Position numbers and translations under genes: made by a program. A stretch of 64,000 nt of DNA from JBGTGG01 sp964398945. GTDB taxonomy: Bacteria > Bacteroidota > Bacteroidia > Cytophagales > Cyclobacteriaceae. Each line of letters begins with the position of its first letter. The first letter of the stretch is position 1. The DNA lies in the NCBI GenBank assembly GCA_964398945.1, contig CAYNOT010000016.1, forward strand, positions 1 to 64,000, given 5' to 3'. The notes under the pieces are model-generated. The model saw nothing but the letters and a program-made list of their open reading frames with translations, did no database searches and was not told the DNA's origin. Below, piece by piece: positions 38,698 through 47,533 of the stretch.

Positions 38698-39654
38698 TTA
38701 AAAACGATACTGATAACTAACTGATGTAACGAATTTACGGGTTAGCCCATCGGGGTTCACATCGCGATCCGTAATCTTTTGTCCATAGAGCACCTTTATT
38801 CCGGAGCGGACATTAAAACTGTAGCCCGCGGTAACAATGGCAGACATGGCAAGCCCGGTGGTGCCTTCCACCTTCATAAGCTTTCCGGAAGCATCTTCAA
38901 TCTGATCTTTGGTTATTCGGTAAATAGGGAGCAACCCAAGTGAGCAATTAATCCTTGAAAAGCGGAAGTTACGTTCAGCCCGAAACATGATATCTGTGCC
39001 CCGCTTTAGATTTGTTGCGAGGTCATACTCGAGTACATAATCCGGACTAGGATAAACCGGGGGGTCCCAATCACTCCATTTAAATTGGTTTCCATTTTGA
39101 TTAAAGGGGTGTTGAATTCCTGTTGCGAATAGCCAGTCACGGTTGATAAATGAAACCCCGGCAATTGCATCGTACGTGCCCAGGCTGGTCTGATAGTACA
39201 TGGGGAGCGGTAATTCTTTTCCTTCACGGAATTCAGTTAGGTTTGAATTGTTGCTGGGCAATTTAGCACCCAATGAAACATTGATATCATATTTCTCCTT
39301 CGAAACAACATTACGGGTGTAGCACAATGAGATATCACCAATACTGTAGGCACCACCAAAGTTTCCGGAGGTAGCCTGGAAGGGGAGTTTAAGTTGGATT
39401 GTGTTCTTACTGTTGAGACTAAAGTTCATGTCTGCGGTGGTCACATAAACCATGGGCGAAAGATTTGTTTTGCCTGCGTAAAAACCCAGTTCCATCGACC
39501 TGAGTTTAAATTCGATCTTTTTGTTAAAAGGTTGGTCGGGTTTCATCGCACCCATTGAACAAAAGCCCGCATCGCTACACCCTTGTGGGTAAGCGATTGA
39601 CAAAACTGAAAAGAAAATAAATACAGCGAGTAGTATTTTTCGGATAGCGGTCAT
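38698..39654 (-). CDS. Putative outer-membrane beta-barrel protein
   Basis: This 318-aa protein has a signal peptide (about 1-24, ending AYPQG). Alternating polar and aromatic strands follow throughout (MELGFYAGKTNLSPMVYVTT, INVSLGAKLPSNNS), ending in a terminal phenylalanine strand (TSVSYQYRF). It resembles transport-type or meta-pathway barrels in general pattern only. Two cysteines near the mature N-terminus (GCSDAGFC) could form a disulfide. It ends 9 bp before the TPR-CHAT gene, so the pair likely acts together at the outer membrane. Confidence 0.7.
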   Translation of the reverse strand: MTAIRKILLAVFIFFSVLSIAYPQGCSDAGFCSMGAMKPDQPFNKKIEFKLRSMELGFYAGKTNLSPMVYVTTADMNFSLNSKNTIQLKLPFQATSGNFGGAYSIGDISLCYTRNVVSKEKYDINVSLGAKLPSNNSNLTEFREGKELPLPMYYQTSLGTYDAIAGVSFINRDWLFATGIQHPFNQNGNQFKWSDWDPPVYPSPDYVLEYDLATNLKRGTDIMFRAERNFRFSRINCSLGLLPIYRITKDQIEDASGKLMKVEGTTGLAMSAIVTAGYSFNVRSGIKVLYGQKITDRDVNPDGLTRKFVTSVSYQYRF

Positions 39655-39691
39655 TTAGGAAAGGGTTCTGCTGACCAAGTTAATGCATTTC

Positions 39692-39722
39692 AAACAAAAA
39701 AACCCGAATTAATCCGGGTTCT
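39692..39722 (-). terminator. Terminator of the M23 peptidase gene
   Basis: AACCCG and CGGGTT (39701-39706 and 39715-39720) form the stem. On the minus strand it is followed by a run of seven T. It lies 25 bases after the stop codon of the peptidase gene. Confidence 0.75.
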
Positions 39723-39747
39723 GTTTTTGGATGTACGGAATGAAAAA

Positions 39748-40728
39748 TTACATCCCTAATGACTGGTTTTCAATCGATGCAAGTTCGATAACTTTTTCAT
39801 ATTCGGCAGGCGAAAGGTCATTGAAGAAATAGTGGACCGGGTTGATATGAACGTCATTCAACAATACTTCATAGTGGAGATGGGGAGCAGTTGAAAGCCC
39901 GGTATCACCTACATAGCCGATGAGTTCACCGCGTTTTACACTTTGTCCATTGCGCACTGCGAAATCGTGCATGTGGGCGTAACGGGTTTTATATCCGAAG
40001 CCATGGTCGATAACCACCATTTTTCCGTAGCCACTAAAACGAACGCTCACCTCTTCGACCACACCATCTGCGGTAGCATAGATCGGGGTTCCAATAGAAG
40101 CTGCAAAATCAATTCCGGTATGCATTTTCTTCACTTTGTAAATCGGGTGGATACGAAGTCCATAGCCGGAAGCCAATGCCAAAAGTTTTTCATTGCTGAT
40201 TGGTTGGATTGCCGGAATGGCTGCATTTTGTTTCTCTTTCATTTCGGCAAGGTGCACCACCTCATCTTGTGATTTTGATTCGATATACAGTTTCCTTTTT
40301 AGCTTGTCAATTTGCTCATGCAAGCTTACGATCATGTCGCTATGGATAATATTTTTTTCTTTGATGTTTGCGTAGCGGTCTACTCCACCAATCCCCGCAT
40401 CGCGCACGGATTTGTCAATCGGCTCTGCACCCAATACTTTTCTATAGATGTTGTCATCCCTGTTTTCAACACGGGCTACATTTTCTTCAAGCGCTGCCAC
40501 TTCTCTTTTGAAATACTCCAGGTAATACTGGGCTTCTTTGATTTCGTTTTCCTGCACCAATTCCTTAGGTGAGGGAAAGTAGTTTGTCCATAAGACAATA
40601 AAGATGATGGCGATCACTACCGTCAAACTCAAAATACCCAACGCATTCAGGATGACATCGCTCGTTCGTGTCTTGACCCGTTCGTATTTGCAGGTCTCTG
40701 TGTCGTAGTAGTATTTTATTTTCGCCAT
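39748..40728 (-). CDS. M23-family (LytM) metallopeptidase, membrane-anchored
   Basis: This is a 326-aa protein with an N-terminal cytoplasmic segment, one TM helix (about 28-50), a long coiled coil (about 58-165) and a LytM domain (about 190-305). The zinc ligands are present: MHTGIDFA (first His and Asp) and HLHYEV (last His). YGLRIHPIYKVKKMHTG is the classical entry to the fold. Such proteins cut peptidoglycan cross-links or regulate amidases. It is a single-gene unit ending in a terminator. Confidence 0.92.
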   Translation of the reverse strand: MAKIKYYYDTETCKYERVKTRTSDVILNALGILSLTVVIAIIFIVLWTNYFPSPKELVQENEIKEAQYYLEYFKREVAALEENVARVENRDDNIYRKVLGAEPIDKSVRDAGIGGVDRYANIKEKNIIHSDMIVSLHEQIDKLKRKLYIESKSQDEVVHLAEMKEKQNAAIPAIQPISNEKLLALASGYGLRIHPIYKVKKMHTGIDFAASIGTPIYATADGVVEEVSVRFSGYGKMVVIDHGFGYKTRYAHMHDFAVRNGQSVKRGELIGYVGDTGLSTAPHLHYEVLLNDVHINPVHYFFNDLSPAEYEKVIELASIENQSLGM

Positions 40729-40742
40729 AAAAAAACTTACAA

Positions 40743-41270
40743 TTATACGGGTTTTGGCCTAAAAGGCTTGATAACCTGCTCGTTACATTCGATAAACGGT
40801 CCATTTAGAAGGTCAATGCAATATGGGATGGCGGGAAATACCGCATCAAGGCACTGCCGGATCGCTTTTGGTTTACCGGGCAAATTTACGATTAAAGTTT
40901 GATTTCGTATGCCCGCAGTCTGCCGCGACAAGATTGCTGTAGGTACATATTGGAGGCTAACATTGCGCATTAGCTCGCCAAAACCGGGCATCATCTTGTT
41001 GCAAACAGCTTCCGTGGCCTCTGGTGTAACGTCCCGTTTTGCTGGCCCCGTGCCACCCGATGTAATAATCAGGCAACAATTGCGGTTATCGGCCATATCC
41101 TTCATGGCCAATTCCAATAAGTCCTGCTCATCGGCAATTACCGCATATTCCTTTTCCCACGGGGATTTGATGTATTCTGTCAGCGTTTCTACAATCGCTT
41201 TTCCGGGAATATCTTCATAAATGCCCATACTGGCCCGATCAGATACATTGATGATTCCTATTCGTATCAT
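40743..41270 (-). CDS. mog: Molybdopterin adenylyltransferase-like protein (MogA/MoaB)
   Basis: This 175-aa protein contains the molybdopterin-binding core ITSGGTGPAKRDVTPEATE and the GIINVSDRASMGIYEDIPG N-terminus of MogA/MoaB proteins. MogA adenylates molybdopterin before molybdenum insertion. The C-terminal motif IVNLPGKPKAI is the usual PGKP site. No other molybdenum-cofactor gene is in the window. Its ATG overlaps the TrhO stop as ATGA (41267-41270), so the two are translated together. Confidence 0.9.
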   Translation of the reverse strand: MIRIGIINVSDRASMGIYEDIPGKAIVETLTEYIKSPWEKEYAVIADEQDLLELAMKDMADNRNCCLIITSGGTGPAKRDVTPEATEAVCNKMMPGFGELMRNVSLQYVPTAILSRQTAGIRNQTLIVNLPGKPKAIRQCLDAVFPAIPYCIDLLNGPFIECNEQVIKPFRPKPV

Positions 41271-42310
41271 TTTGGTTCAAGGGTTTTGTACAGTATATTT
41301 TTTGAACGCCCTTTCTTATACACCTGCCGTCCTTTGTCAACGCCTTTTCTGATCAGTTTTTGTTCTTCTTCCGGCAACTCCAAAGTGGACCTGCATTCTT
41401 GAGAACAGCAATTGTTAAATTTCCCTTTGCATGCAGTGCATTGAATGAAGAGTAAATGGCAACCATCGTTTTTACAATTGGTATGATCATCACACGGATC
41501 TCCGCATTGATGGCACACGCTGATGACATCATCTGAAATACGTTCGCCTAAGCGCTCATCAAACACAAAGTTTTTACCCACAAACCGGTTCTCCAGGTGT
41601 TGCTCGCGCACCTGGCGTGCATATTCAATAATTCCTCCATTGAGTTGATAGACATTTTTAAACCCTTTGTGCTTCATCCAGGCACTCGCTTTTTCACAAC
41701 GGATGCCTCCGGTACAATACATCAACAGGTTTTTATCTTCTTGCCCTGTCATGATTTCTTCCACCACTTTTAATTCTTCACGAAAGGTATCGACATCCGG
41801 GCAAATGGCGTTCTTAAAACGGCCCACTTCACTTTCATAGTGGTTGCGCATGTCTACAATCACCGTGTTGGGATCGGTGGAAAGCCGGTTGAACTCCTCA
41901 GCATTTACGTGGACACCGTGGTTGGTAACATCAAAAGATGCATCGTCCAACCCATCTGCAACAATTTTCTTGCGCACCAAAATCTTTAGCTTGAAAAAGG
42001 ATTTTCCATTATCGTCAATGGCAATGTTAAGCCGGACACCCTTTAAGAATTGAATTCCATATAGTTTCTCACGAAAGCTATCACGATGGATTGTGGGTAC
42101 ACTAATCTGTGCATTAATGCCTTCATGGGCAACGTAAATTCTACCCAGCACGCCCAGTTGATCGAACAAAATGTAGAGTTCATCACGGAACGCATGCGGA
42201 TCGGAAAGCTGGTGGTATTTGTAAAAGGAAATCGTGACCCGATCGAGTTTGGGTGCGCTGGCAAGTTGCTCCTTGAGCACCTTGCCTTCAATTTTGTTGT
42301 ATAATGCCAT
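41267..42310 (-). CDS. trhO: tRNA uridine(34) hydroxylase TrhO (rhodanese family)
   Basis: This 347-aa member of the YceA/TrhO family forms 5-hydroxyuridine at the tRNA wobble position. The N-terminal acylphosphatase-like domain (about 20-115) contains GRIYVAHEGINAQ. The rhodanese domain (about 135-245) has the active cysteine C199 in MYCTGGIRCEKA. The C-terminal Cys-rich region (CHQCGDPC, CTACKGKFNNCC) probably binds zinc. The symbol is the current name of the E. coli homologue. Confidence 0.92.
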   Translation of the reverse strand: MALYNKIEGKVLKEQLASAPKLDRVTISFYKYHQLSDPHAFRDELYILFDQLGVLGRIYVAHEGINAQISVPTIHRDSFREKLYGIQFLKGVRLNIAIDDNGKSFFKLKILVRKKIVADGLDDASFDVTNHGVHVNAEEFNRLSTDPNTVIVDMRNHYESEVGRFKNAICPDVDTFREELKVVEEIMTGQEDKNLLMYCTGGIRCEKASAWMKHKGFKNVYQLNGGIIEYARQVREQHLENRFVGKNFVFDERLGERISDDVISVCHQCGDPCDDHTNCKNDGCHLLFIQCTACKGKFNNCCSQECRSTLELPEEEQKLIRKGVDKGRQVYKKGRSKNILYKTLEPK

Positions 42311-42388
42311 GTTAAATCGGGTTCTTTCGCAGGAAAAACCAAATTTGCTTACAAAAATACAATGGAAATGGCTTAAAGCAAAACGAAG

Positions 42389-43009
42389 CTACCGCTTCGG
42401 TGCGAGTTCCCCCCGCAGCAGTTGATTATATTCTTCACAGGTTAGAATGCCATGCGAATCGCAGTACGAGCAGGTTTTGTATTCATCACCAAAAGCCCCC
42501 TTTTTAATGATTACATGTGTTCCTTTGCAGACCGGACATGTAATTTTTCCGCTTGGTCCGCAATCAATCTCGTAGTTTCTTGAAAGTATCCGGTTCTTTT
42601 GTTCTGATGAATTCATTTTTTCGAGCAGCAAACCAGCCTGGGCCTCTTCAAGCAGGTCGGCAGCTTCGAGGGAATACTGGCCGTTCGTTCCTTTTAATTG
42701 CAAATACTTTGTAAGCCAATCGACACTCTGCTTGTACTCCTTCATGTAGAAAGAGTTTTTCCCGAAATAAAACACCAAATCAGAAGGAACGCCTTTCACG
42801 TTGTTCAATACATGCCTGAATTTTTCATCCGCTAATTTATATTCCCCCATCTCCAAATAGCTGGCTCCGGAATCCAATACGCGCAGCAATTGGCTACGGG
42901 CGTATTGCTCATTCATTTCCTTATACTGGTTAACTTTTTCTTGCTCACTTTGTGCAACCATTACAAAGGGCATCGAAAGCAATACGAAAAACAAAAACAC
43001 ATTCTTCAT
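42389..43009 (-). CDS. Secreted TPR-like protein with DnaJ-type zinc ribbon
   Basis: This 206-aa protein has a signal peptide (about 1-20, ending VMVAQ) and a helical, TPR-like middle (about 25-140, YLEMGEYKLADEKFRHVL). The C-terminal region has four metal-type cysteines, CPVCKGTH and CSYCDSHG, spaced like a DnaJ zinc centre. The start at 43009 overlaps the ACMSD stop by one base (TAATG). A thiol or redox role outside the cytoplasm is possible, but the function is unknown. Confidence 0.7.
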   Translation of the reverse strand: MKNVFLFFVLLSMPFVMVAQSEQEKVNQYKEMNEQYARSQLLRVLDSGASYLEMGEYKLADEKFRHVLNNVKGVPSDLVFYFGKNSFYMKEYKQSVDWLTKYLQLKGTNGQYSLEAADLLEEAQAGLLLEKMNSSEQKNRILSRNYEIDCGPSGKITCPVCKGTHVIIKKGAFGDEYKTCSYCDSHGILTCEEYNQLLRGELAPKR

Positions 43010-44016
43010 TAAACAAAACGTTCTTTTGAAACACCCAACCACGCCAGCGTGGAATTACAAAAAATATCTTCCACTACAAAAGGTTCTAAATCCATATCTT
43101 CAATAAACTTGCCAATCTCCAAATCGCCAAGCGGGAATGGATAATCGGAACCGAGGGTGATTTTTTTTGATCCCTGAAGTTTAAGCACATACTCCAACAT
43201 CATGGGGTCGTGTGTGATACTGTCTACCCAAAACTGCCCAATGTACTTTCGTGGATTAATGTTATTGTCAATGGCAACAAGGTCGGGGCGGCAATCAAAC
43301 CCGTGTTGGATCCTGCCAATGGTAGCAAGGAAAGACCCACCTGCATGTGCAAAGTTTATCCGTAGCTTTGGTAGTTTCTCAAACAATCCCCCAAAAATCA
43401 TGGAGCAAATGGCGCGTGTTGTTTCAGCGGGCATCCCCACAAGCCAGGGCAACCAGTAGCGTTGCATTTCTTTTTGCCCCATCATATTCCAGGGATGGAT
43501 CATTACGGGCATGTCCAGTTTTTCACACGCCTCAAAAATGGGGTAGAAGCGTGGTTCATTTAAATTCAGATCATTTATGTTCGATCCAATTTGAATTCCC
43601 TGCAACCCAATTTTTTTACACCGTTCCAATTCTTGTATCGCCAATTCGCTGTCTTGCATAGGGATGGTTCCCAATGCTAAATAGTTCTTTGGATATTTGT
43701 TTATCAACGCTGCCAGATCATCATTCAAAAACTTGGAAAGATCCAAACAGTCTGCGGGTTTTGCCCAATACGAAAACATAACGGGAATGGTACACACCAC
43801 CTGTACTTGTGTGTTGAATTGTGCGTATTCTTCAATGCGTACAATTGGATCCCAACAATTTTCCCTGATTTCGCGAAAAAACTGATTGCCACGCATCATG
43901 TTGGCATATCCTTTTTTATGATGTTGCAAATAGATGAAATCGCCATACCCGAATTTCTCACTCCAGTTTGGGAGTTTCTTGGGAAGAATATGGGTATGGG
44001 AGTCGATTTTAAGCAT
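43009..44016 (-). CDS. Aminocarboxymuconate-semialdehyde decarboxylase (ACMSD)
   Basis: This 335-aa amidohydrolase-superfamily decarboxylase is strikingly similar to animal and bacterial ACMSD. It has DSHTHILP (metal-binding HxH, residues 7 and 9), FREIRENCWDPIVRIEEY, TIPVMFSYWAKP, MIHPWNMM, YWLPWLVGMPAETTRAICSM and LGSDYPFPLG (metal Asp). ACMSD directs the tryptophan/kynurenine or 2-nitrobenzoate pathway away from quinolinate. No other kynurenine-pathway gene is in the window, so the true substrate could be a related carboxylate. Confidence 0.92.
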   Translation of the reverse strand: MLKIDSHTHILPKKLPNWSEKFGYGDFIYLQHHKKGYANMMRGNQFFREIRENCWDPIVRIEEYAQFNTQVQVVCTIPVMFSYWAKPADCLDLSKFLNDDLAALINKYPKNYLALGTIPMQDSELAIQELERCKKIGLQGIQIGSNINDLNLNEPRFYPIFEACEKLDMPVMIHPWNMMGQKEMQRYWLPWLVGMPAETTRAICSMIFGGLFEKLPKLRINFAHAGGSFLATIGRIQHGFDCRPDLVAIDNNINPRKYIGQFWVDSITHDPMMLEYVLKLQGSKKITLGSDYPFPLGDLEIGKFIEDMDLEPFVVEDIFCNSTLAWLGVSKERFV

Positions 44017-44054
44017 TTACTGAATAGTGAATTCAGCAAAGGTAATACTTTCGG

Positions 44055-47000
44055 TTAATTGTTTTTAACAAGTTTTACAGTTGTGGTAGCACCATCTTCG
44101 GTTGTGATTTTAACCAATAGCAGTCCATCACGAATGCCCGCTAAGGATAATTCCTGATCCGTGATGATGGTGTTGAAAGTTTGTACCTGCCGGCCAAGGG
44201 GATCATACAGTACAACCTTTACAACGGGTACAATGGAATTGATTTGAAAAGTGTTTGTTGCAGGATTGGGATGTACGATTACCGTTCCTGATTCATTGAT
44301 GCTTAAAATGTTTTCGGAAAGTGGAGTCAATGTCCTGGTTAGAAAAAAATCACCGGTCCCATTCGGAATGCGGCTCAATGAATACCCTTCTGGTTGATAT
44401 CCAAATTGGTGGCTATCGATTAAACGGGGGTTCTCCCCAATCAATTGAAACAACCCGATTTCTTCACCTTCTTTCGAAAGTTTGAAATTTAAATGAAGGG
44501 GGCCATCGTTGGTGTCTTCATCTGCATAGAAGACTATATAGTCCAATGCCTTTAACAGGATAGGGGTTTCGGATGCCCCGCCAATTTTATGCTTTATGGG
44601 ATTGTTTAATTTATCGGTTAAGTAGAGGCCGTTCAAATTGATATCCTGATTGGTTGTATTATAGAGTTCAATCCAATCTGAAAGCTCACCTTTCTCATCA
44701 GGAAGGGATGGGTTGGCACTTAACTCATTAATTACAACCCCTGATATTTCCGGGGATTTTTCAAAGTTGGCGACCAACCGGATTGCACCGGAAGCAATTC
44801 CATTTAAAGAAGTTTCTGTGCTTTGATAATTAACTTCATCGCCAATCACATTGTTTTGAAGTTTAAAATCAAAACTGACATCGGAGCTTGTTGCCGAGTT
44901 TTGATGGATTTCAACAGCAATTATATTTTCACCTGTGATAAAATTGTTCTTGCTTATCAAAAAAGGTTGAAAAACATTTTCGGTTGGAATTGCCTGTAGC
45001 GCCAGTGTATTATACGCAATCGTGCCGGATGGAAGGTTATAATTGTAGACTTGCACACCATTGACGTAAACACGCGCGCCATCATCGATCAGTATGGAGG
45101 CATTCAGATTATCAGCCAGACTATTTAAATTGTCTATCGTTATTTTTTTTCTAAAATAGTAAGTGATAAACTTATTGTTCGGATCCCCCCCAAAGCTGAT
45201 CACTGTTTGTTCATCGCCTTCACCGTAGCCTAGTTGGGCTGCTCCACTTTGCCAGCTTGTATCATCATACCCATTGTCGGTCCAGGTAGCGCTGGGCAAA
45301 TTTCCCAGATCATAGTATTTCCATTCACTCCCTGCTTCCACCACTGTTTGTGAAAACGATTCGCGTTCGGTGATGTCCCAATGAATAAAATTGTATCCGG
45401 AAAAAGGAAGCAGGTTCACGCTCCAGGGTAAGCCTTTCACAATTTCAATTGAATTGACCTGTGCCTTTGTTTGAATATTGTTGATGTCAAACACGGCAGC
45501 TTCGGGAACATTCATTTCCACAGTAAGGTTTACCTGTTCCTGGACTGCAAAGAAAGCCGGTACATATTGCTTCATAAAATTGTTCCGCTCCGTAGCGAAG
45601 GTCCGAAGCCGTTGTACTTCCCAATTCCAGCCTGAAAGGTCGCCACCCCAGCGTTGTTTGTGCCGGGACATTTCTGGTGCAATTTGTTGTCGTATGTTAT
45701 CGATGAATTGATTTACACGGGTAGGGGAAAAGGTGGTATGGATGGCAGTCATAAAAGTTTGTACAAAACGATCTTTGAACATCGGGTTTTGCAAAAGCAA
45801 CCGCAGGTGCAACGTTGACCATGCCGGGTTTGGCCATTCGGATTGGTTCGGATCCGTTGCGAACGCCAATGTAGGGTGCGTTGCGTAACTGGCACCCGTG
45901 TAAAGGCCAAAACCAAAATCAGTATCAAAAAGCAGCCACCTGAATTTTCCGTTCGGGGATTTTGCCCGCCAGTACTTAATGTTGTTTCCCGGCCAATCGG
46001 TATTCGCAAAATAAATTTGTGCAACATTGTAGTTTATAAATTCCTGCACATCAATCTGGCTATTGATGTAATCGTATGCCGCCTGGGTAGTGCGGTCCAT
46101 TTGTTGAAGTTGGTTCAGGTAAGTGTTGTACGTTGCATTGCTGCCTTCAATTACACTTCCATTTCCTTCCAGTAGATCAATTTCCTCTTTTTTCAATCCG
46201 TAGTTGGATTCAATGAAATCCGCATCAATTTTTTCGCGCATGTTTTGTATGCCCCAGTATTGACCGTTTAAATAAAGGATCGCTGGTTGATAGGATTGAT
46301 AATCAATGTCCATCTGATCGCGCACGAGCTGCTGCATCAACGCATCCCTGAACATGGTCACATTAAAATCATTCCCCGAATTACGAAGGATGAATCCACC
46401 GTACTCATCGTTGGCTTTTTCAGAAAACAGTTTACGTTCGAAAATATTGTCACCGTATTTGTTTCGTGCTTTGATGGCAAATGATTTTTGTGGATTCCCT
46501 CTGCTACATCCACCAAAAATCCTGATGTCACATTCTTCATCAAAATCTTTTTCCCCTGTTGTGGAGAAGAGTTCAAAAGATGCATGCCGGTCCCAATCCT
46601 GGTTCCAGTTTTTTGGTGAGGAAACACAATTTCCCCACGCACCATTTTGTCCATCCGTATAGATTCCAAATTGGTTGTCCCACAAGTATGCCGGTGTTGT
46701 TGAAAGCGAAACCACTGGCAGCGTGAAAACATGTTCGTTGATAAAATATGTTTTCACCTCGGTTTTGCTGGGGATAAAGTTGGGATGAAAAGCCTTCGCT
46801 TTTAACGTTTGTGTTTTTGAAATCGAAATAGCACCGGTATACGCACTGGATGTTGCCTTTGGTTCGGAACCATCCAGTGTATACCGCAAAATTGTACCGG
46901 ATTGTGCATGCGATAGTGTGACTTGTTGTATTCCTGTATAGCGACCAGCTTTTAAACTGAATTGCGGATTATCAAGTTGGACCGAAACAGAAGTGCCGTT

Positions 47001-47468
47001 GTTGGCTGTCAGGGGTGTAGGCGTGGTCATGTACGTTCTGGAAGTAGCGGCATTGGTAATGCGTCCGTATGACACGTTAGTAAATTGAGTGGGAAATGTC
47101 AATGTATCAACATGTTGTTGGGAAGGTGAGCTCAGAAATATTTTTTCGCCTTTTGTGCGCAAGGAGAAATTGGTATGCAAGCCTGTATTTTTTTCGTCAC
47201 ACCAAATCAATACATAGCCTTTTGCAGGAATGGTTGTGCCGGGTGGGACCGTCCACTTTGCTTTATTGTTGATGTCGTTGGAAATAAAATAGCCACCTAT
47301 ATTGGTAGGGGTGGATGAAGTGTTGAAGAGTTCAATCCACGGGGAGAAGTTTCCAAATTGAGTGTCCCTGATGATATCTGCGTTGGTTGCACAGATTTCA
47401 TTGATGACGACCTGGCCGCTCGTAATAAAGGATTGTAATACGATTAAAATAAAAATTAAATACTTCAC
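44055..47468 (-). CDS. CotH kinase-family protein with lamin-tail domains and T9SS sorting tail
   Basis: This 1137-aa secreted multidomain protein has a signal peptide (1-19). It carries a lamin-tail domain (about 20-135, VVINEICATNAD and WIELFN), a chitobiase-C-like domain (about 170-240, LRYTLDGSEP) and a CotH kinase-like domain (about 245-640). The CotH part includes CDIRIFGGCSRGNPQKSFAI, QNMREKIDADF and FRWLLFDTDFGFG. A beta-rich region (about 690-890), a second lamin-tail domain (about 905-1010) and a C-terminal T9SS-type sorting domain (about 1060-1137, VHPNPATNTFQI to TTVKLVKN) follow. CotH proteins are atypical protein kinases in spore formers; here the role is an extracellular or surface one, unknown. 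Confidence 0.88.
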   Translation of the reverse strand: MKYLIFILIVLQSFITSGQVVINEICATNADIIRDTQFGNFSPWIELFNTSSTPTNIGGYFISNDINNKAKWTVPPGTTIPAKGYVLIWCDEKNTGLHTNFSLRTKGEKIFLSSPSQQHVDTLTFPTQFTNVSYGRITNAATSRTYMTTPTPLTANNGTSVSVQLDNPQFSLKAGRYTGIQQVTLSHAQSGTILRYTLDGSEPKATSSAYTGAISISKTQTLKAKAFHPNFIPSKTEVKTYFINEHVFTLPVVSLSTTPAYLWDNQFGIYTDGQNGAWGNCVSSPKNWNQDWDRHASFELFSTTGEKDFDEECDIRIFGGCSRGNPQKSFAIKARNKYGDNIFERKLFSEKANDEYGGFILRNSGNDFNVTMFRDALMQQLVRDQMDIDYQSYQPAILYLNGQYWGIQNMREKIDADFIESNYGLKKEEIDLLEGNGSVIEGSNATYNTYLNQLQQMDRTTQAAYDYINSQIDVQEFINYNVAQIYFANTDWPGNNIKYWRAKSPNGKFRWLLFDTDFGFGLYTGASYATHPTLAFATDPNQSEWPNPAWSTLHLRLLLQNPMFKDRFVQTFMTAIHTTFSPTRVNQFIDNIRQQIAPEMSRHKQRWGGDLSGWNWEVQRLRTFATERNNFMKQYVPAFFAVQEQVNLTVEMNVPEAAVFDINNIQTKAQVNSIEIVKGLPWSVNLLPFSGYNFIHWDITERESFSQTVVEAGSEWKYYDLGNLPSATWTDNGYDDTSWQSGAAQLGYGEGDEQTVISFGGDPNNKFITYYFRKKITIDNLNSLADNLNASILIDDGARVYVNGVQVYNYNLPSGTIAYNTLALQAIPTENVFQPFLISKNNFITGENIIAVEIHQNSATSSDVSFDFKLQNNVIGDEVNYQSTETSLNGIASGAIRLVANFEKSPEISGVVINELSANPSLPDEKGELSDWIELYNTTNQDINLNGLYLTDKLNNPIKHKIGGASETPILLKALDYIVFYADEDTNDGPLHLNFKLSKEGEEIGLFQLIGENPRLIDSHQFGYQPEGYSLSRIPNGTGDFFLTRTLTPLSENILSINESGTVIVHPNPATNTFQINSIVPVVKVVLYDPLGRQVQTFNTIITDQELSLAGIRDGLLLVKITTEDGATTTVKLVKNN

Positions 47469-47533
47469 ACGTTGCTTTTGTTGACAAGATACAAATAGTC
47501 TTGTATACTATTGAAAAGGTAGCTGCGGCCCGA

